This document shows, one piece after another, positions 25,454-35,267 of a DNA stretch of 64,000 bases. The stretch's first letter is position 1, and each line of letters starts with the position of its first letter. Below the pieces are notes generated by a model. That model searched no databases. It was given only the letters and a program-made list of their open reading frames with translations, and was not told where the DNA came from. A program made the translations under genes and the position numbers. This DNA comes from Microbacterium sp. USTB-Y (GTDB taxonomy: Bacteria > Actinomycetota > Actinomycetes > Actinomycetales > Microbacteriaceae), in contig NZ_JAGMTU010000003.1 in assembly GCF_023703415.1 (NCBI RefSeq), positions 620,001 to 684,000 of the forward strand. The letters are read 5' to 3'.

Positions 25454-25940
25454 CGACGAGGTCGGGACCGGCGGGGACCGGCAGGATCCGGAACGCACCG
25501 CCGCCGGGCACCGACGCGACTCCGTCCGGCGCGAACAGCACCTGATCCGGGGGTACGAGCAGTCCGCGCCCGTCGGCCTTGAGCACGGCCTCGATCGCCG
25601 TCCAGCCGCGCAGGTCCGGGGCGTCCGCGGGTGCGAACAGCGCCGTGAGATCGAGCGTGGTGTCCGGGACCTCCGCGTCGATGCCGAGAGCGTCGACCTC
25701 CCGATCCGGGGCGACCGCCACGACCACCCAGGGGTCCGCGTAGGCGACGCTGGCGTGCACCGGAGCGGACGGCAGCACCGGCCGTCCGTGCGCTCCGCCG
25801 CAGACGGGACAGCGGTGCTCGATCCTCAGGTCGGAACCCGGGGCGAGCTCGGCGGCCAGCGCGCGGATCAGGGTGCTCGCGGTCTCGCGGCGGTCGTCGG
25901 GGGCCGAGCGCGCCCAGGCGACGCGCACCCCCTCGACCAT
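25398..25940 (-). CDS. 4'-phosphopantetheinyl transferase-like protein (Sfp family)
   Basis: About 180 residues, taken from ATG 25940 (GTG 25952 is also possible). Signs of the family are RIEHRCPVCGGAHGRP near the start, VHASVAYADPWVVVAVAP (the HxSxSH-like strand), LGIDAEV with the Mg-binding Asp, and WTAIEAVLKADGRGL, matching the W/F-x-x-x-EA-x-x-K helix that holds the catalytic Glu and Lys. Sfp enzymes load the pantetheine arm onto carrier-protein serines; the Pls-type NRPS 5 kb away needs exactly this. It is short, at the low end for Sfp, and overlaps the convergent hydrolase gene by 56 nt. Function inferred. Confidence 0.75.
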   Translation of the reverse strand: MVEGVRVAWARSAPDDRRETASTLIRALAAELAPGSDLRIEHRCPVCGGAHGRPVLPSAPVHASVAYADPWVVVAVAPDREVDALGIDAEVPDTTLDLTALFAPADAPDLRGWTAIEAVLKADGRGLLVPPDQVLFAPDGVASVPGGGAFRILPVPAGPDLVVSLALRRRRSAPTPTRRP

Positions 25941-26015
25941 CGTCTGCTGCACGGGATCAGCGTAAGGCGGAATCTCTCCTCGACGCGGCGGGCCCGGGGC
26001 GAGTAGCTTCTCGCC

Positions 26016-27512
26016 ATGGGAGACCACGTCGACGAACGGGTGTTCACCCGTCAGGACCGCACGGAGTTCCGCGAGAAGACCGCGCGCTGCCTGGACGCGC
26101 TCGCGATGATGCTCGCCGACGGGCAGTTCGAGATCGCGGAACCGCGGCTCGGTCTGGAGATCGAGCTCAACCTCGTCGACGGCGCCTGCGATCCGGCGAT
26201 GGCGAACGCCGCGGCGCTCGACGCGATCGCCGACCCGGCGTTCCAGACCGAGCTCGGTCAGTTCAACATCGAGATCAACGTCGAGCCCCGCCCCCTCGCC
26301 GGACGCAGCGTCACCGACCTGGAGCACGCGCTGCGCGCCTCGCTGAACGCGGCGGACGAGAAGGCGCGCAGCACGGGGTGCGGCCTCGCCATGATCGGGA
26401 TGCTGCCGACCCTCGACGAGCATCATTTCACCGGGGAATGGCTGTCGGCGGATCCGCGATATGACCTGCTCAGTCAGCAGATCCTCGCCGCCCGGGGGGA
26501 GGACATCGAGCTGCGGCTCGACGGACCGGCGCTCGGCGACGGCGCCGAAAGGGAGACGCTCGACATCGTCTGCGACACGATCCTGCCCGAAGCCGCGTGC
26601 ACCTCGGTGCAGCTGCATCTGCAGGTGGATCCCGCGGAGTTCGCGGCGTACTGGAACTCGGCCCAGGCGATCGCGGGCGTGCAGGTCGCGCTCGCCGCCA
26701 ATTCGCCCTTCTTCGCCGGGAAGGCCCTCTGGCACGAGACCCGGATCCCGCTCTTCGAGCAGGCGACCGACACCCGCTCGGTCGAGCTGAAGAACCAGCG
26801 CGTGCGCCCGAGGGTGTGGTTCGGGGAGCGCTGGGTGACGTCGATCTTCGACCTCTTCGAGGAGAACTCGCGGTACTTCCCCGCGCTGCTGCCCGTCAGC
26901 ACCGCCGAGGATCCGTTCGCCGTGCTGGCGCGCGGCGGCACGCCCGCGCTCGCCGAGCTGCGCATGCACAACGGCACGGTCTACCGCTGGAACCGTCCGA
27001 TCTACGACGGCAACGGCGACCGCTACCACCTGCGGCTCGAGAACCGCGTGCTGCCGGCCGGTCCGAGCATCGTGGACGTGCTCGCCGATGCGGCGTTCTA
27101 CTACGGGCTCGTGCACGCGCTCGCGCAGGCCGATCGTCCGCTGTGGACGCAGATGACCTTCGACGCCGCGGAGGAGAACCTGCACGCCGCGGCGCGGGAC
27201 GGCATCGAATCGCGCCTGTACTGGCCCGAGCTGGGCGGGATCGGCCCGCGCGAGCTGGTGCTGCGGCGCCTGCTCGCCCTCGCCTCCGAGGGGCTGGACG
27301 GCTACGGGGTGGATCCGGTCGAGCGCGACCGCTATCTCGGGATCATCGAGCAGCGCTGCCTGACCGGGCGCAACGGCGCGGTGTGGCAGCGTGAGAACGT
27401 CGCCGCGCGCGAGCGCGCCGGGGCCACCCGGTCCCAGGCGCTGCACGGCATGCTCGCCGACTACCTGGAGCACATGCACACGGGCGATCCGGTGCACACC
27501 TGGGAGCACTGA
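26016..27512 (+). CDS. Glutamate-cysteine ligase family protein (GCS2-like)
   Basis: A 498-residue ATP-dependent carboxylate-amine ligase. Family marks are RLGLEIELNLVDG (metal-binding Glu cluster, about residues 44-56), LGQFNIEINVEPRPL (about 83-97), AANSPFF, and RMHNGTVYRWNRPIYD. It would condense a carboxylate such as glutamate with an amine such as cysteine. GshA itself is uncommon in mycothiol-making actinobacteria, so EgtA-like or YbdK-like roles are possible; no ergothioneine gene (egtB-D) adjoins it to favour one. It is longer than YbdK (about 370). Monocistronic as far as seen. Confidence 0.85.
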   Translation: MGDHVDERVFTRQDRTEFREKTARCLDALAMMLADGQFEIAEPRLGLEIELNLVDGACDPAMANAAALDAIADPAFQTELGQFNIEINVEPRPLAGRSVTDLEHALRASLNAADEKARSTGCGLAMIGMLPTLDEHHFTGEWLSADPRYDLLSQQILAARGEDIELRLDGPALGDGAERETLDIVCDTILPEAACTSVQLHLQVDPAEFAAYWNSAQAIAGVQVALAANSPFFAGKALWHETRIPLFEQATDTRSVELKNQRVRPRVWFGERWVTSIFDLFEENSRYFPALLPVSTAEDPFAVLARGGTPALAELRMHNGTVYRWNRPIYDGNGDRYHLRLENRVLPAGPSIVDVLADAAFYYGLVHALAQADRPLWTQMTFDAAEENLHAAARDGIESRLYWPELGGIGPRELVLRRLLALASEGLDGYGVDPVERDRYLGIIEQRCLTGRNGAVWQRENVAARERAGATRSQALHGMLADYLEHMHTGDPVHTWEH

Positions 27513-27549
27513 CCGGCCGGCGTCGGGTGCACGCCGTGTGCCGCGCGCA

Positions 27550-28308
27550 TCAGAGCCCTGCGAGGAACTCCCGGATCCGGTCGGCGGCGGGGCCGGCATC
27601 GCGGATCATCGTCTCGTGCCCGCATCCCGGGATCTCTGCGAACTCGCCGCGCGGGATCGCGTCGGCCACGGTGCGGGTCCACACCGGCGGGCAGACGGGG
27701 TCGCGCGCGCCGCGCAGGACGAGGGTCGGCACGGCGATCCGCGGATAGACCTCGTCGGGGTCGTGCGTGACCGTGGCGCGGATCTTGCGGATGATATGCG
27801 GGCCCGCCCGCAGGTACTCCCGTACGCCGCGCGCCACGACGCGGGGGTCGATCGAGGCGGTGTCGCGGAGGAAGCGCAGCGCCTGCCGCGCCACACGACG
27901 GGCGCCGGCGTCGACCGTCGGCGCCGCGAGCACCACCGCCCGCACCCGGTCGGGATGCCGCACAGCCAGCTCGGCCGCGACCTGGCTGCCCATCGAGTGG
28001 CCGATCACGGTGACCGGCGGCACGCCCGCTGCCGCGAGGTGCGCGGCGATCAGGTCGGCGTGCCCCGGCATCGTGAGCGGACGTCGGGGCTCCGGAGCCG
28101 CGCCGAACCCGGGGAGGTCGACGGCCACGACCCTCCCGTCGAGCCTGCGCGCCAGATCGGCGAAGACGCTGCGACCCATGCCGAGACCGTGCACGAGCAG
28201 GAAGGCGTCGGACCCGGATCCGGCGTGTTCGGCGATCAGCGTCGACGAACCGTCCGTGAACGCCAGGACGTCGCCGTCGAGCGCCGGCGTCAGATCGGGA
28301 GTGCTCAC
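27550..28308 (-). CDS. Alpha/beta-hydrolase
   Basis: A 252-residue serine hydrolase. The oxyanion region is LLVHGLGMGRSVF, the nucleophile elbow VIGHSMGSQVAAELA, the acid LRGARDPVCPP and the histidine GCGHETMI, so the full Ser-Asp-His triad is present. The fold and length fit small esterases or C-C hydrolases of the MhpC/BphD type. A purine-rich GGTGAGGTGGTGAGG precedes the start. No catabolic neighbours, so substrate unknown. Confidence 0.92.
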   Translation of the reverse strand: MSTPDLTPALDGDVLAFTDGSSTLIAEHAGSGSDAFLLVHGLGMGRSVFADLARRLDGRVVAVDLPGFGAAPEPRRPLTMPGHADLIAAHLAAAGVPPVTVIGHSMGSQVAAELAVRHPDRVRAVVLAAPTVDAGARRVARQALRFLRDTASIDPRVVARGVREYLRAGPHIIRKIRATVTHDPDEVYPRIAVPTLVLRGARDPVCPPVWTRTVADAIPRGEFAEIPGCGHETMIRDAGPAADRIREFLAGL

Positions 28309-28400
28309 CTCACCACCTCATCACATCCGGCGGAGGACGAGCCCTACCGACCCGCGCCGCCGGCCCGCGCTGCCGGCCCGCGCGCCCGCGGCGCATGCCG

Positions 28401-28474
28401 AATTCAGGCCAGACTCGCGCGGAGACCCGAAACAGACGGCCGGGGCGCCCTTACGCGGACGTCCAGCCTGAATA
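28401..28474. repeat. REPIN-like element, copy D
   Basis: AATTCAGGC (28401-28409) and GCCTGAATA (28466-28474), 74 nt. It is in the 550-bp gene-free stretch 28309-28858. Confidence 0.8.
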
Positions 28475-28573
28475 CGGTCGGCCGACGGCGGGCCACCGAC
28501 GTCGCCTGGACCGCCTGAGGATCCGGCCGCCGGCCCCACCCGCCCGAGCCGGTCACCGCACGCACCCGCGCCG

Positions 28574-28647
28574 AACTCAGGCTGGATTCTTGCGCCGCCC
28601 CGGAACGGAGGGCTGAACTGCCGTTTCGCCGTTGTCCAGCCTGAATT
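28574..28647. repeat. REPIN-like element, copy E
   Basis: AACTCAGGC (28574-28582) and GCCTGAATT (28639-28647), 74 nt. The inner ends extend the pairing (CTGGA on the left, TCCA on the right), and GTGC follows on the right as in copies A and B. Confidence 0.8.
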
Positions 28648-28710
28648 GTGCTCGGCCGCGAGTCCGGCGCCGGTGCGGCCACCGCGGTGCCGGCGCCGGG
28701 GGCGGCAACC

Positions 28711-28838
28711 CGGCCGCGCCGCCGGCGCCGCCCACCCGGCCGCGCTGCCGGCGCCGCCCACCTCGCCGCTCACCCGACCGCGCTGCCGGCGCCGCCCACC
28801 TCGCCGCCCACCCGACCGCGCCGCCGGCGCCGCCCACC
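28711..28838. repeat. GC-only tandem repeats, 26/38-bp period
   Basis: A 26-bp core beginning CGRCCGCGCYGCCGGCGCCG recurs at 28711, 28737, 28775 and 28813; the last two spacings include a 12-bp linker (TCGCCGCTCACC and TCGCCGCCCACC). It sits just downstream of the YhgE stop. Confidence 0.8.
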
Positions 28839-28858
28839 GTGGCGGGCGGCGCCGTGCC

Positions 28859-30754
28859 TCAGCCGATCAGGCTGGGCTGCAGGTCGCGCAGGGTGCGCTT
28901 GTGCGTCATCCTCGTCACGCCGATCATGGCGATCAGCAGGGATCCGACCAGCCAGATCCCGAGGACGCCCAGATCGGTCATCGCCCGGCCCACCTGGCCG
29001 CCGTACATGAGCTGGCGCATCGCGTCCACGACGTAGCCCATCGGCAGCACGTGGTGCAGGGCGGTGAGCGGCGTCGGGAGCGTCTGCCAGGGGAACGTGC
29101 CGCCCGCTGTCACCAGCTGTAGCACCATGAGCACGAGCCCCATGAACTGCCCGACGGATCCGAGCCACACGTTCAGCGCCAGGATGATCGCGGCATAGGT
29201 GGCCGAGGCGAGCACCATGATCCCGAGTGCGCCCCAGCCGTTCTGGAACGTGAACCCGAGCGCCCACGCCAGCACACCCAGCAGGCCCAGCATCTGCAGG
29301 GCGCCGAAGGCGGCGGGCGTGAGCCACCCCGCCAGCGTGATCCGGATCGGCGAGTGCAGCGCGGTCACCGCGCGCCGTGAGATCGGCTTGATGATGAGGA
29401 ACAGCGCGTAGATGCCGATCCAGCCGGCCAGCGCCGCGAAGAACGGCGCGAGGCCCTGACCGTAGTCCTTCGCCGCGGCGACCTTGTCGCTCGACACGTC
29501 GACGGGGTTCGCGATGGTCTTGGCCTGCTCGGACCGCAGCTCGGGGGTGGACGCGGGGATCGCGTCGACGCCGGCGGCGAGGCCGTCCCGCAGGGTGACG
29601 ATGCCGTTCGCGAGCGTGCCGAGGCCGTCGTGCAGCGCCTTCGCGCCGTCGCGCGCGCTCGCCGCGCCGGAGCTCAGGGTCGCGGCGCCCGATGCCGCGG
29701 TCTGGGCGCCGTTCGCGAGCTGCTGCGACTTGTCGGCGAGCGTCGCGCTGCCCGACGCCACCTGGGCGCTGCCGTCGGCGAGCTGGTCGATCTTGCCGAC
29801 CGCGCCCTGCACTGTGTCGTTGCCGCTGCGGAGCTTGTCGCCGAGCGGATCCAGCTTCGCGAGCACCGCGTCGATCTCGGACGGCGAGAGTCCGCGGTCG
29901 GCGAGGGCGGCGGCGATGTCGCTGCGCACCTGGGGCAGGGTGTCGGTCGCCTGCTGCACGAGGGATCCGGCCTCGTTCGCGTACTGCGCGATCTGCTGGT
30001 TGCCGTCGCTCACCTGCTGCGCGCCGTTCGCCAGGGTCGCCGCGCCGTCGGCGAGCTGCTGCGAGCCGTCGGCGATCTGGGCCGTGCCGCCCGCGAGCTG
30101 TGCGGCCCCGTCGGCGAGCTGGGTGGTCCCGTCGGCGAGCTGACCGCTGCCGGAGACCGCGGTGTTCGCTCCGTCCGAGAGCTTTCCGGCGCCGTCGGCG
30201 GCCTCGCCGAGCTTGTCGCGCACGTCGCTGAGTCCGGTGAGCAGTTTGTCGGCCGCCTCCTGGCCCACCATCTCGGCGACCGAGCGCCGGATCTTCTCGA
30301 CCGCGCCGGATCCGATCGACGACGCGAGGTAGTTGTTGGCGTCGTTCGTCTCGAGCTCGATCCGCGCCTGATGAGGGCTCGTGCCGGAGGAGGACAGTAG
30401 CGCCTCGGAGAACGTCTTCGGGATCGTCACCGTGAAGTCGACGTCGCCGTTCTTGAGCGCGGCGCGTGCGGCCGGGGCGCTCAGGCGCTGCCAGTCGAAC
30501 GCCTTGCCCTCGACGAGGTTGTCGGCGACCTTCTCGCCGTAGTTCGTGGTGGTGTCGCCCGACGTGGCGCCGGTGTCCTCGACCACGAGACCCACCGGCA
30601 CCTCGGTGAACTTGCCATACGGGTCCTGGTTCGCCCAGAGGTAGAGGCCGCCGTACAGGATCGGCACCGCCATCAGCGCGATCAGCGCGATCACGGCCAT
30701 GGGCGACGCGGTCAGCCGGCGGAGCTCTGCGCCGATCATCGCGGGGATCTTCAT
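28859..30754 (-). CDS. YhgE/Pip-family membrane protein
   Basis: A 631-residue protein. TM1 (MAVIALIALMAVPILYGGLY) is followed by WANQDPYGKFTEVPVGLVVE, the conserved YhgE/Pip start. A large extracytoplasmic region (about 190-400) is built of heptad-like repeats such as QLADGTTQLADGAAQLAGGT and continues as coiled coil. Five C-terminal TM helices (about 445-615) resemble ABC-2 permeases. YhgE/Pip proteins serve as phage-infection receptors in Firmicutes and resemble EsaA/ABC-2-type exporters. It is the last gene of a coupled tetR / ABC-like / yhgE operon, overlapping the ABC-like stop as ATGA. Confidence 0.92.
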   Translation of the reverse strand: MKIPAMIGAELRRLTASPMAVIALIALMAVPILYGGLYLWANQDPYGKFTEVPVGLVVEDTGATSGDTTTNYGEKVADNLVEGKAFDWQRLSAPAARAALKNGDVDFTVTIPKTFSEALLSSSGTSPHQARIELETNDANNYLASSIGSGAVEKIRRSVAEMVGQEAADKLLTGLSDVRDKLGEAADGAGKLSDGANTAVSGSGQLADGTTQLADGAAQLAGGTAQIADGSQQLADGAATLANGAQQVSDGNQQIAQYANEAGSLVQQATDTLPQVRSDIAAALADRGLSPSEIDAVLAKLDPLGDKLRSGNDTVQGAVGKIDQLADGSAQVASGSATLADKSQQLANGAQTAASGAATLSSGAASARDGAKALHDGLGTLANGIVTLRDGLAAGVDAIPASTPELRSEQAKTIANPVDVSSDKVAAAKDYGQGLAPFFAALAGWIGIYALFLIIKPISRRAVTALHSPIRITLAGWLTPAAFGALQMLGLLGVLAWALGFTFQNGWGALGIMVLASATYAAIILALNVWLGSVGQFMGLVLMVLQLVTAGGTFPWQTLPTPLTALHHVLPMGYVVDAMRQLMYGGQVGRAMTDLGVLGIWLVGSLLIAMIGVTRMTHKRTLRDLQPSLIG

Positions 30755-31683
30755 CGCTCGGCTCCGTTCTCGGTCTCGGTGGGGGTGTGGGCTGGGGGAT
30801 CCTGCGGGTCGTCGAGCGAGGACGGCGGGTCTTCCTCGGGATCGAGCGAGGGCGCCGGGTCTTCCTCGGGGTCGTCGAGCGAAGACCCCGCAGGCGCCTG
30901 AGACGAAACGCGCCGCTCGTCGGGTGGCGGGGTCTCCTCCCGCTCCGGCTCCGCCGGTGCCTGCTCGACGTCCACCGGGGGCAGCAGGTCCTCACTCGGA
31001 TCCGCCGCCATCACCGCCGTCGAGCCGGTCACGTCGGCGAGCGGACGCACCGGCACCGTCGCGTTGGACGGATAGTCGGTCTCGAGCGCCTCCGGGAGTC
31101 GCTCGATGACGGCCGCCGCGGATCCGCCGACGATCACGAGCACGGCGAAGCCGCGCTCGGCGAACTCCGCGGCGATGCGCCACCATCCCTCGGGGCGTCC
31201 GCCGTGGCGGTCGGGGGAGACCAGCACGAACCCCTCCACGTCGTCGCGCAGCACGGCGAGCTCGGCCATGACGCGCACGCGCACGGAGGGCTTGATCGTG
31301 CCGATCGGCTGCGTGGCGAGCTCGGCGAAGCCGATCTGCTCGAGCCAGCGCCGGGCGTGCAGCGGGGTGGCGGGGAGACCGGCGAACATGAGCTCCTCGC
31401 CCACGACCGCGGCGAGCGTCACTCCGGGGTGCGGGTCGCTGACCTCGGGGGCGTCGACGAGGGCCATCCGGCGCCGCAGGTCGCGGTCGTTGCGGGTGCC
31501 GTCGATCGTGACCTCGCCCGTGTCGGGCCGCATGCGGCCCGTGGCGATGAGCCCCAGCACCGTGGGCCGCAGCTCGGTCTCGGCGAGCACGAACCGGGCG
31601 TGGCCCGTCTCGATCTCGAGCGATGTGGTGGGCAGCGCGTGGCCCTTCTTGCCCTTGCTGACCTCGTGCACGGCGATCCTCAT
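30751..31683 (-). CDS. Degenerate ABC-transporter ATPase-like protein
   Basis: A 310-residue protein with ABC ATPase layout but damaged catalytic motifs. Where Walker A should be, the sequence reads AETELRPTVLGLIATGRMRP followed by DTGEVTIDG: the strand and the post-Walker-A region are intact but GxxGxGK(S/T) is missing. The signature (LSGGQ) position has IKPSVRVRVMAELAVL, and Walker B is FVLVSPDRHGG, without the Glu. So it probably does not hydrolyse ATP. The C-terminal about 80 residues are acidic and proline-rich with SSLDDPEEDPAPSLDPEEDP, partly encoded by a dispersed DNA repeat (30870-30912). It is coupled by overlaps to tetR upstream and yhgE downstream, suggesting a non-ATPase partner for YhgE. 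Confidence 0.78.
   Translation of the reverse strand: MRIAVHEVSKGKKGHALPTTSLEIETGHARFVLAETELRPTVLGLIATGRMRPDTGEVTIDGTRNDRDLRRRMALVDAPEVSDPHPGVTLAAVVGEELMFAGLPATPLHARRWLEQIGFAELATQPIGTIKPSVRVRVMAELAVLRDDVEGFVLVSPDRHGGRPEGWWRIAAEFAERGFAVLVIVGGSAAAVIERLPEALETDYPSNATVPVRPLADVTGSTAVMAADPSEDLLPPVDVEQAPAEPEREETPPPDERRVSSQAPAGSSLDDPEEDPAPSLDPEEDPPSSLDDPQDPPAHTPTETENGAER
30870..30912. repeat. Dispersed GTCGTCGAGCGA...GACGAAACG repeat
   Basis: Starts GGTCGTCGAGCGAAGACC and ends GAGACGAAACGCG. Related copies in the opposite orientation lie at 42026-42072, 43159-43205 and 44201-44248. Here it is inside the tail of the ABC-like gene. Confidence 0.6.
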
Positions 31684-32348
31684 GCGCGGCCCTCCTCGGC
31701 GGGAATCGTGGCAAGCGTATCGGGCGCGACGGTCGCCGCGAGTCCCGGGTGGGAGGCGAGCAGCGCGTCGATCTCCCGCCAGCCGAGGCCGGCGATGCTG
31801 AGCACCGCCCGCACGGCGATGCCCGCGGCGACGGGCGAGGAGGCGTCGGTGCGGGTGACCACGGTGCGTGCGCTCTCCTCGATGAGCCGGGCGAGCGTCG
31901 GTGCGGTCATGTCCTGCCGCAGCTCGCCGTCGTCCTGTCCGCGCCGCACGAGCGCGGCCAGCACGCGCCGCAGCGGGGCGAGCGCGGCCGCGGTCTCCTC
32001 GACGTGCGCCTCGTCGAGGGCGATGGCGGCGGCGACCTGCACGTGAGCGGCCTCGCGCCACAGGTCGGCGGTGAGCCGGGCAAGCGCGATGCGGCTGTCG
32101 GCATCGTCGACCCGCTGCGCGATCGCGTTGAAGCGCGCCGCCCCGGCGGAGACCAGCGCGTGCACGAGCGCGGTGCGATCGTCGAAGTGCCCGTACAGGG
32201 CGCGCCGGCTCAGGCCGGCTGCGCGCGCAATCTGGTCGACGGAGGCGTGCGGGTCCGCGGCGAGCGTCTGCGAGGCGGCGGCGAGGATGCCGGCGCGGTT
32301 CTCTGCGGCGTCGCGGCGCTGGCGCCGGGGAGCGGTCGTGTCTGTCAC
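31680..32348 (-). CDS. TetR-family transcriptional regulator
   Basis: A 222-residue regulator. The helix-turn-helix is ASVDQIARAAGLSRRALYGH followed by FDDRTALVHAL. The C-terminal domain is of the kind found with YhgE and exporters. It is first in the tetR / ABC-like / yhgE operon, with ATGA overlap to the next gene, and has a perfect 12-bp-arm palindrome 17 bp upstream of its start, so autoregulation of the whole operon is very likely. Confidence 0.93.
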   Translation of the reverse strand: MTDTTAPRRQRRDAAENRAGILAAASQTLAADPHASVDQIARAAGLSRRALYGHFDDRTALVHALVSAGAARFNAIAQRVDDADSRIALARLTADLWREAAHVQVAAAIALDEAHVEETAAALAPLRRVLAALVRRGQDDGELRQDMTAPTLARLIEESARTVVTRTDASSPVAAGIAVRAVLSIAGLGWREIDALLASHPGLAATVAPDTLATIPAEEGRA

Positions 32349-32364
32349 AGCACAAGTGTACCGC

Positions 32365-32390
32365 TAACTTGCACAGTTCTGTGCAAGTTA
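32365..32390. promoter_or_regulatory. TetR operator upstream of the yhgE operon
   Basis: TAACTTGCACAG (32365-32376), TT, CTGTGCAAGTTA (32379-32390): perfect 12-bp arms, 26 bp overall, AT-rich ends. It is positioned just upstream of the TetR start on the minus strand, as expected for an autorepressed promoter. Confidence 0.85.
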
Positions 32391-32561
32391 CGGAGATGGA
32401 CCGGCTCCGGGACGCCCCGGGGCCCGACCGGTCGCGCCGCTCGGCCGGTCGGAGGCCCCGGATCTTGTCGCAGGCCAACACCCGTTGTGGCGGAGGACGA
32501 TCTTGGACTCGAGCGGGCGCGGGTTCAGGGATCCGTTGCCTACCGTGGAGCCGTGATCTCC

Positions 32562-33224
32562 ATGGATCCAGGGCGGTCGGGCTTCGGCGTCTCGTGTCGG
32601 GCGGGCCGCGTCGCCGGGGCGGTCGGACGCAGGTCCGTCACGTCGACCCTTCTCGCGGTCCTCATGGCGCTGTTCCTCGTGGGCGGATCCGCCCTCGGGT
32701 CGCAGGCCTGGGCGCTGCACGCCGCTCTCGTGCTCGCCGCGTTCGCCGCCGCGGGCCTGCTGCGATCGTTCTGGTACACGAAGGGGCCGGGAGGGGTGCT
32801 GCTGTGGGCGCGCCTGATCGGCGGAGTGCGCCTGCAGCACGATGCGCGCATCCTGACGGTCGGAGCGACGCCCGATCACGTGGGTCTCATGCTGGCGTCG
32901 CGTTTCCCCACGGCGACCACGACGATCGGAGGGACCACCTCGTTCGCGGGCGGATGCCGCCTGCCGTACCGGGACGGGCAGTTCCAGCTCGTGACGCTCC
33001 AGCTGTCGAGCATCCCGGATCGCGCACGTGAGGAGCTGCTCCGCGAAGCGGCGCGGGTGCTCGCGCGCGGGGGGAGTCTCATCGTGCTGGACTACGGGCG
33101 CGCCTCCCGGGACGAGGTGCTCCTGCGCGCGTGCGGTCTCCGTGTCCGGCGCGTGCGCCCCGGGCCGCGGGGGCGCCCCGGTGGTCTGCTGGTGCCTCCG
33201 GCCGCCGTGGTGGCAGCAGGGTGA
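32562..33224 (+). CDS. Membrane-anchored methyltransferase-like protein
   Basis: About 220 residues from ATG 32562 (GTG 32553 also possible). Two hydrophobic helices (about residues 27-65: STLLAVLMALFLVGGSALGS and ALHAALVLAAFAAAGLLRSF) precede a class-I SAM-methyltransferase-like domain: ILTVGATPDHVGLMLASRFP at the motif I position, LPYRDGQFQLVTLQ at motif IV, and AARVLARGGSLIVLDYG at motif VI. Motif I lacks the usual GxGxG, so SAM binding is uncertain. Stand-alone between yhgE operon and argG. Call is moderate; function unknown. Confidence 0.6.
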   Translation: MDPGRSGFGVSCRAGRVAGAVGRRSVTSTLLAVLMALFLVGGSALGSQAWALHAALVLAAFAAAGLLRSFWYTKGPGGVLLWARLIGGVRLQHDARILTVGATPDHVGLMLASRFPTATTTIGGTTSFAGGCRLPYRDGQFQLVTLQLSSIPDRAREELLREAARVLARGGSLIVLDYGRASRDEVLLRACGLRVRRVRPGPRGRPGGLLVPPAAVVAAG

Positions 33225-33339
33225 CGCCGCCCTTCCCCGAGGATGCCCGGAGTTCCCGGCGCGGGGCGGGCCGCTGTCGACCCGCTCCGGGGGCGGCGAG
33301 CGGGAACCGGTCGTTCACGGCGGCCGATGCCGCCCGCGG

Positions 33340-35251
<1,912 letters not shown>

Positions 35252-35267
35252 GCGCGAGGTGACGGCG

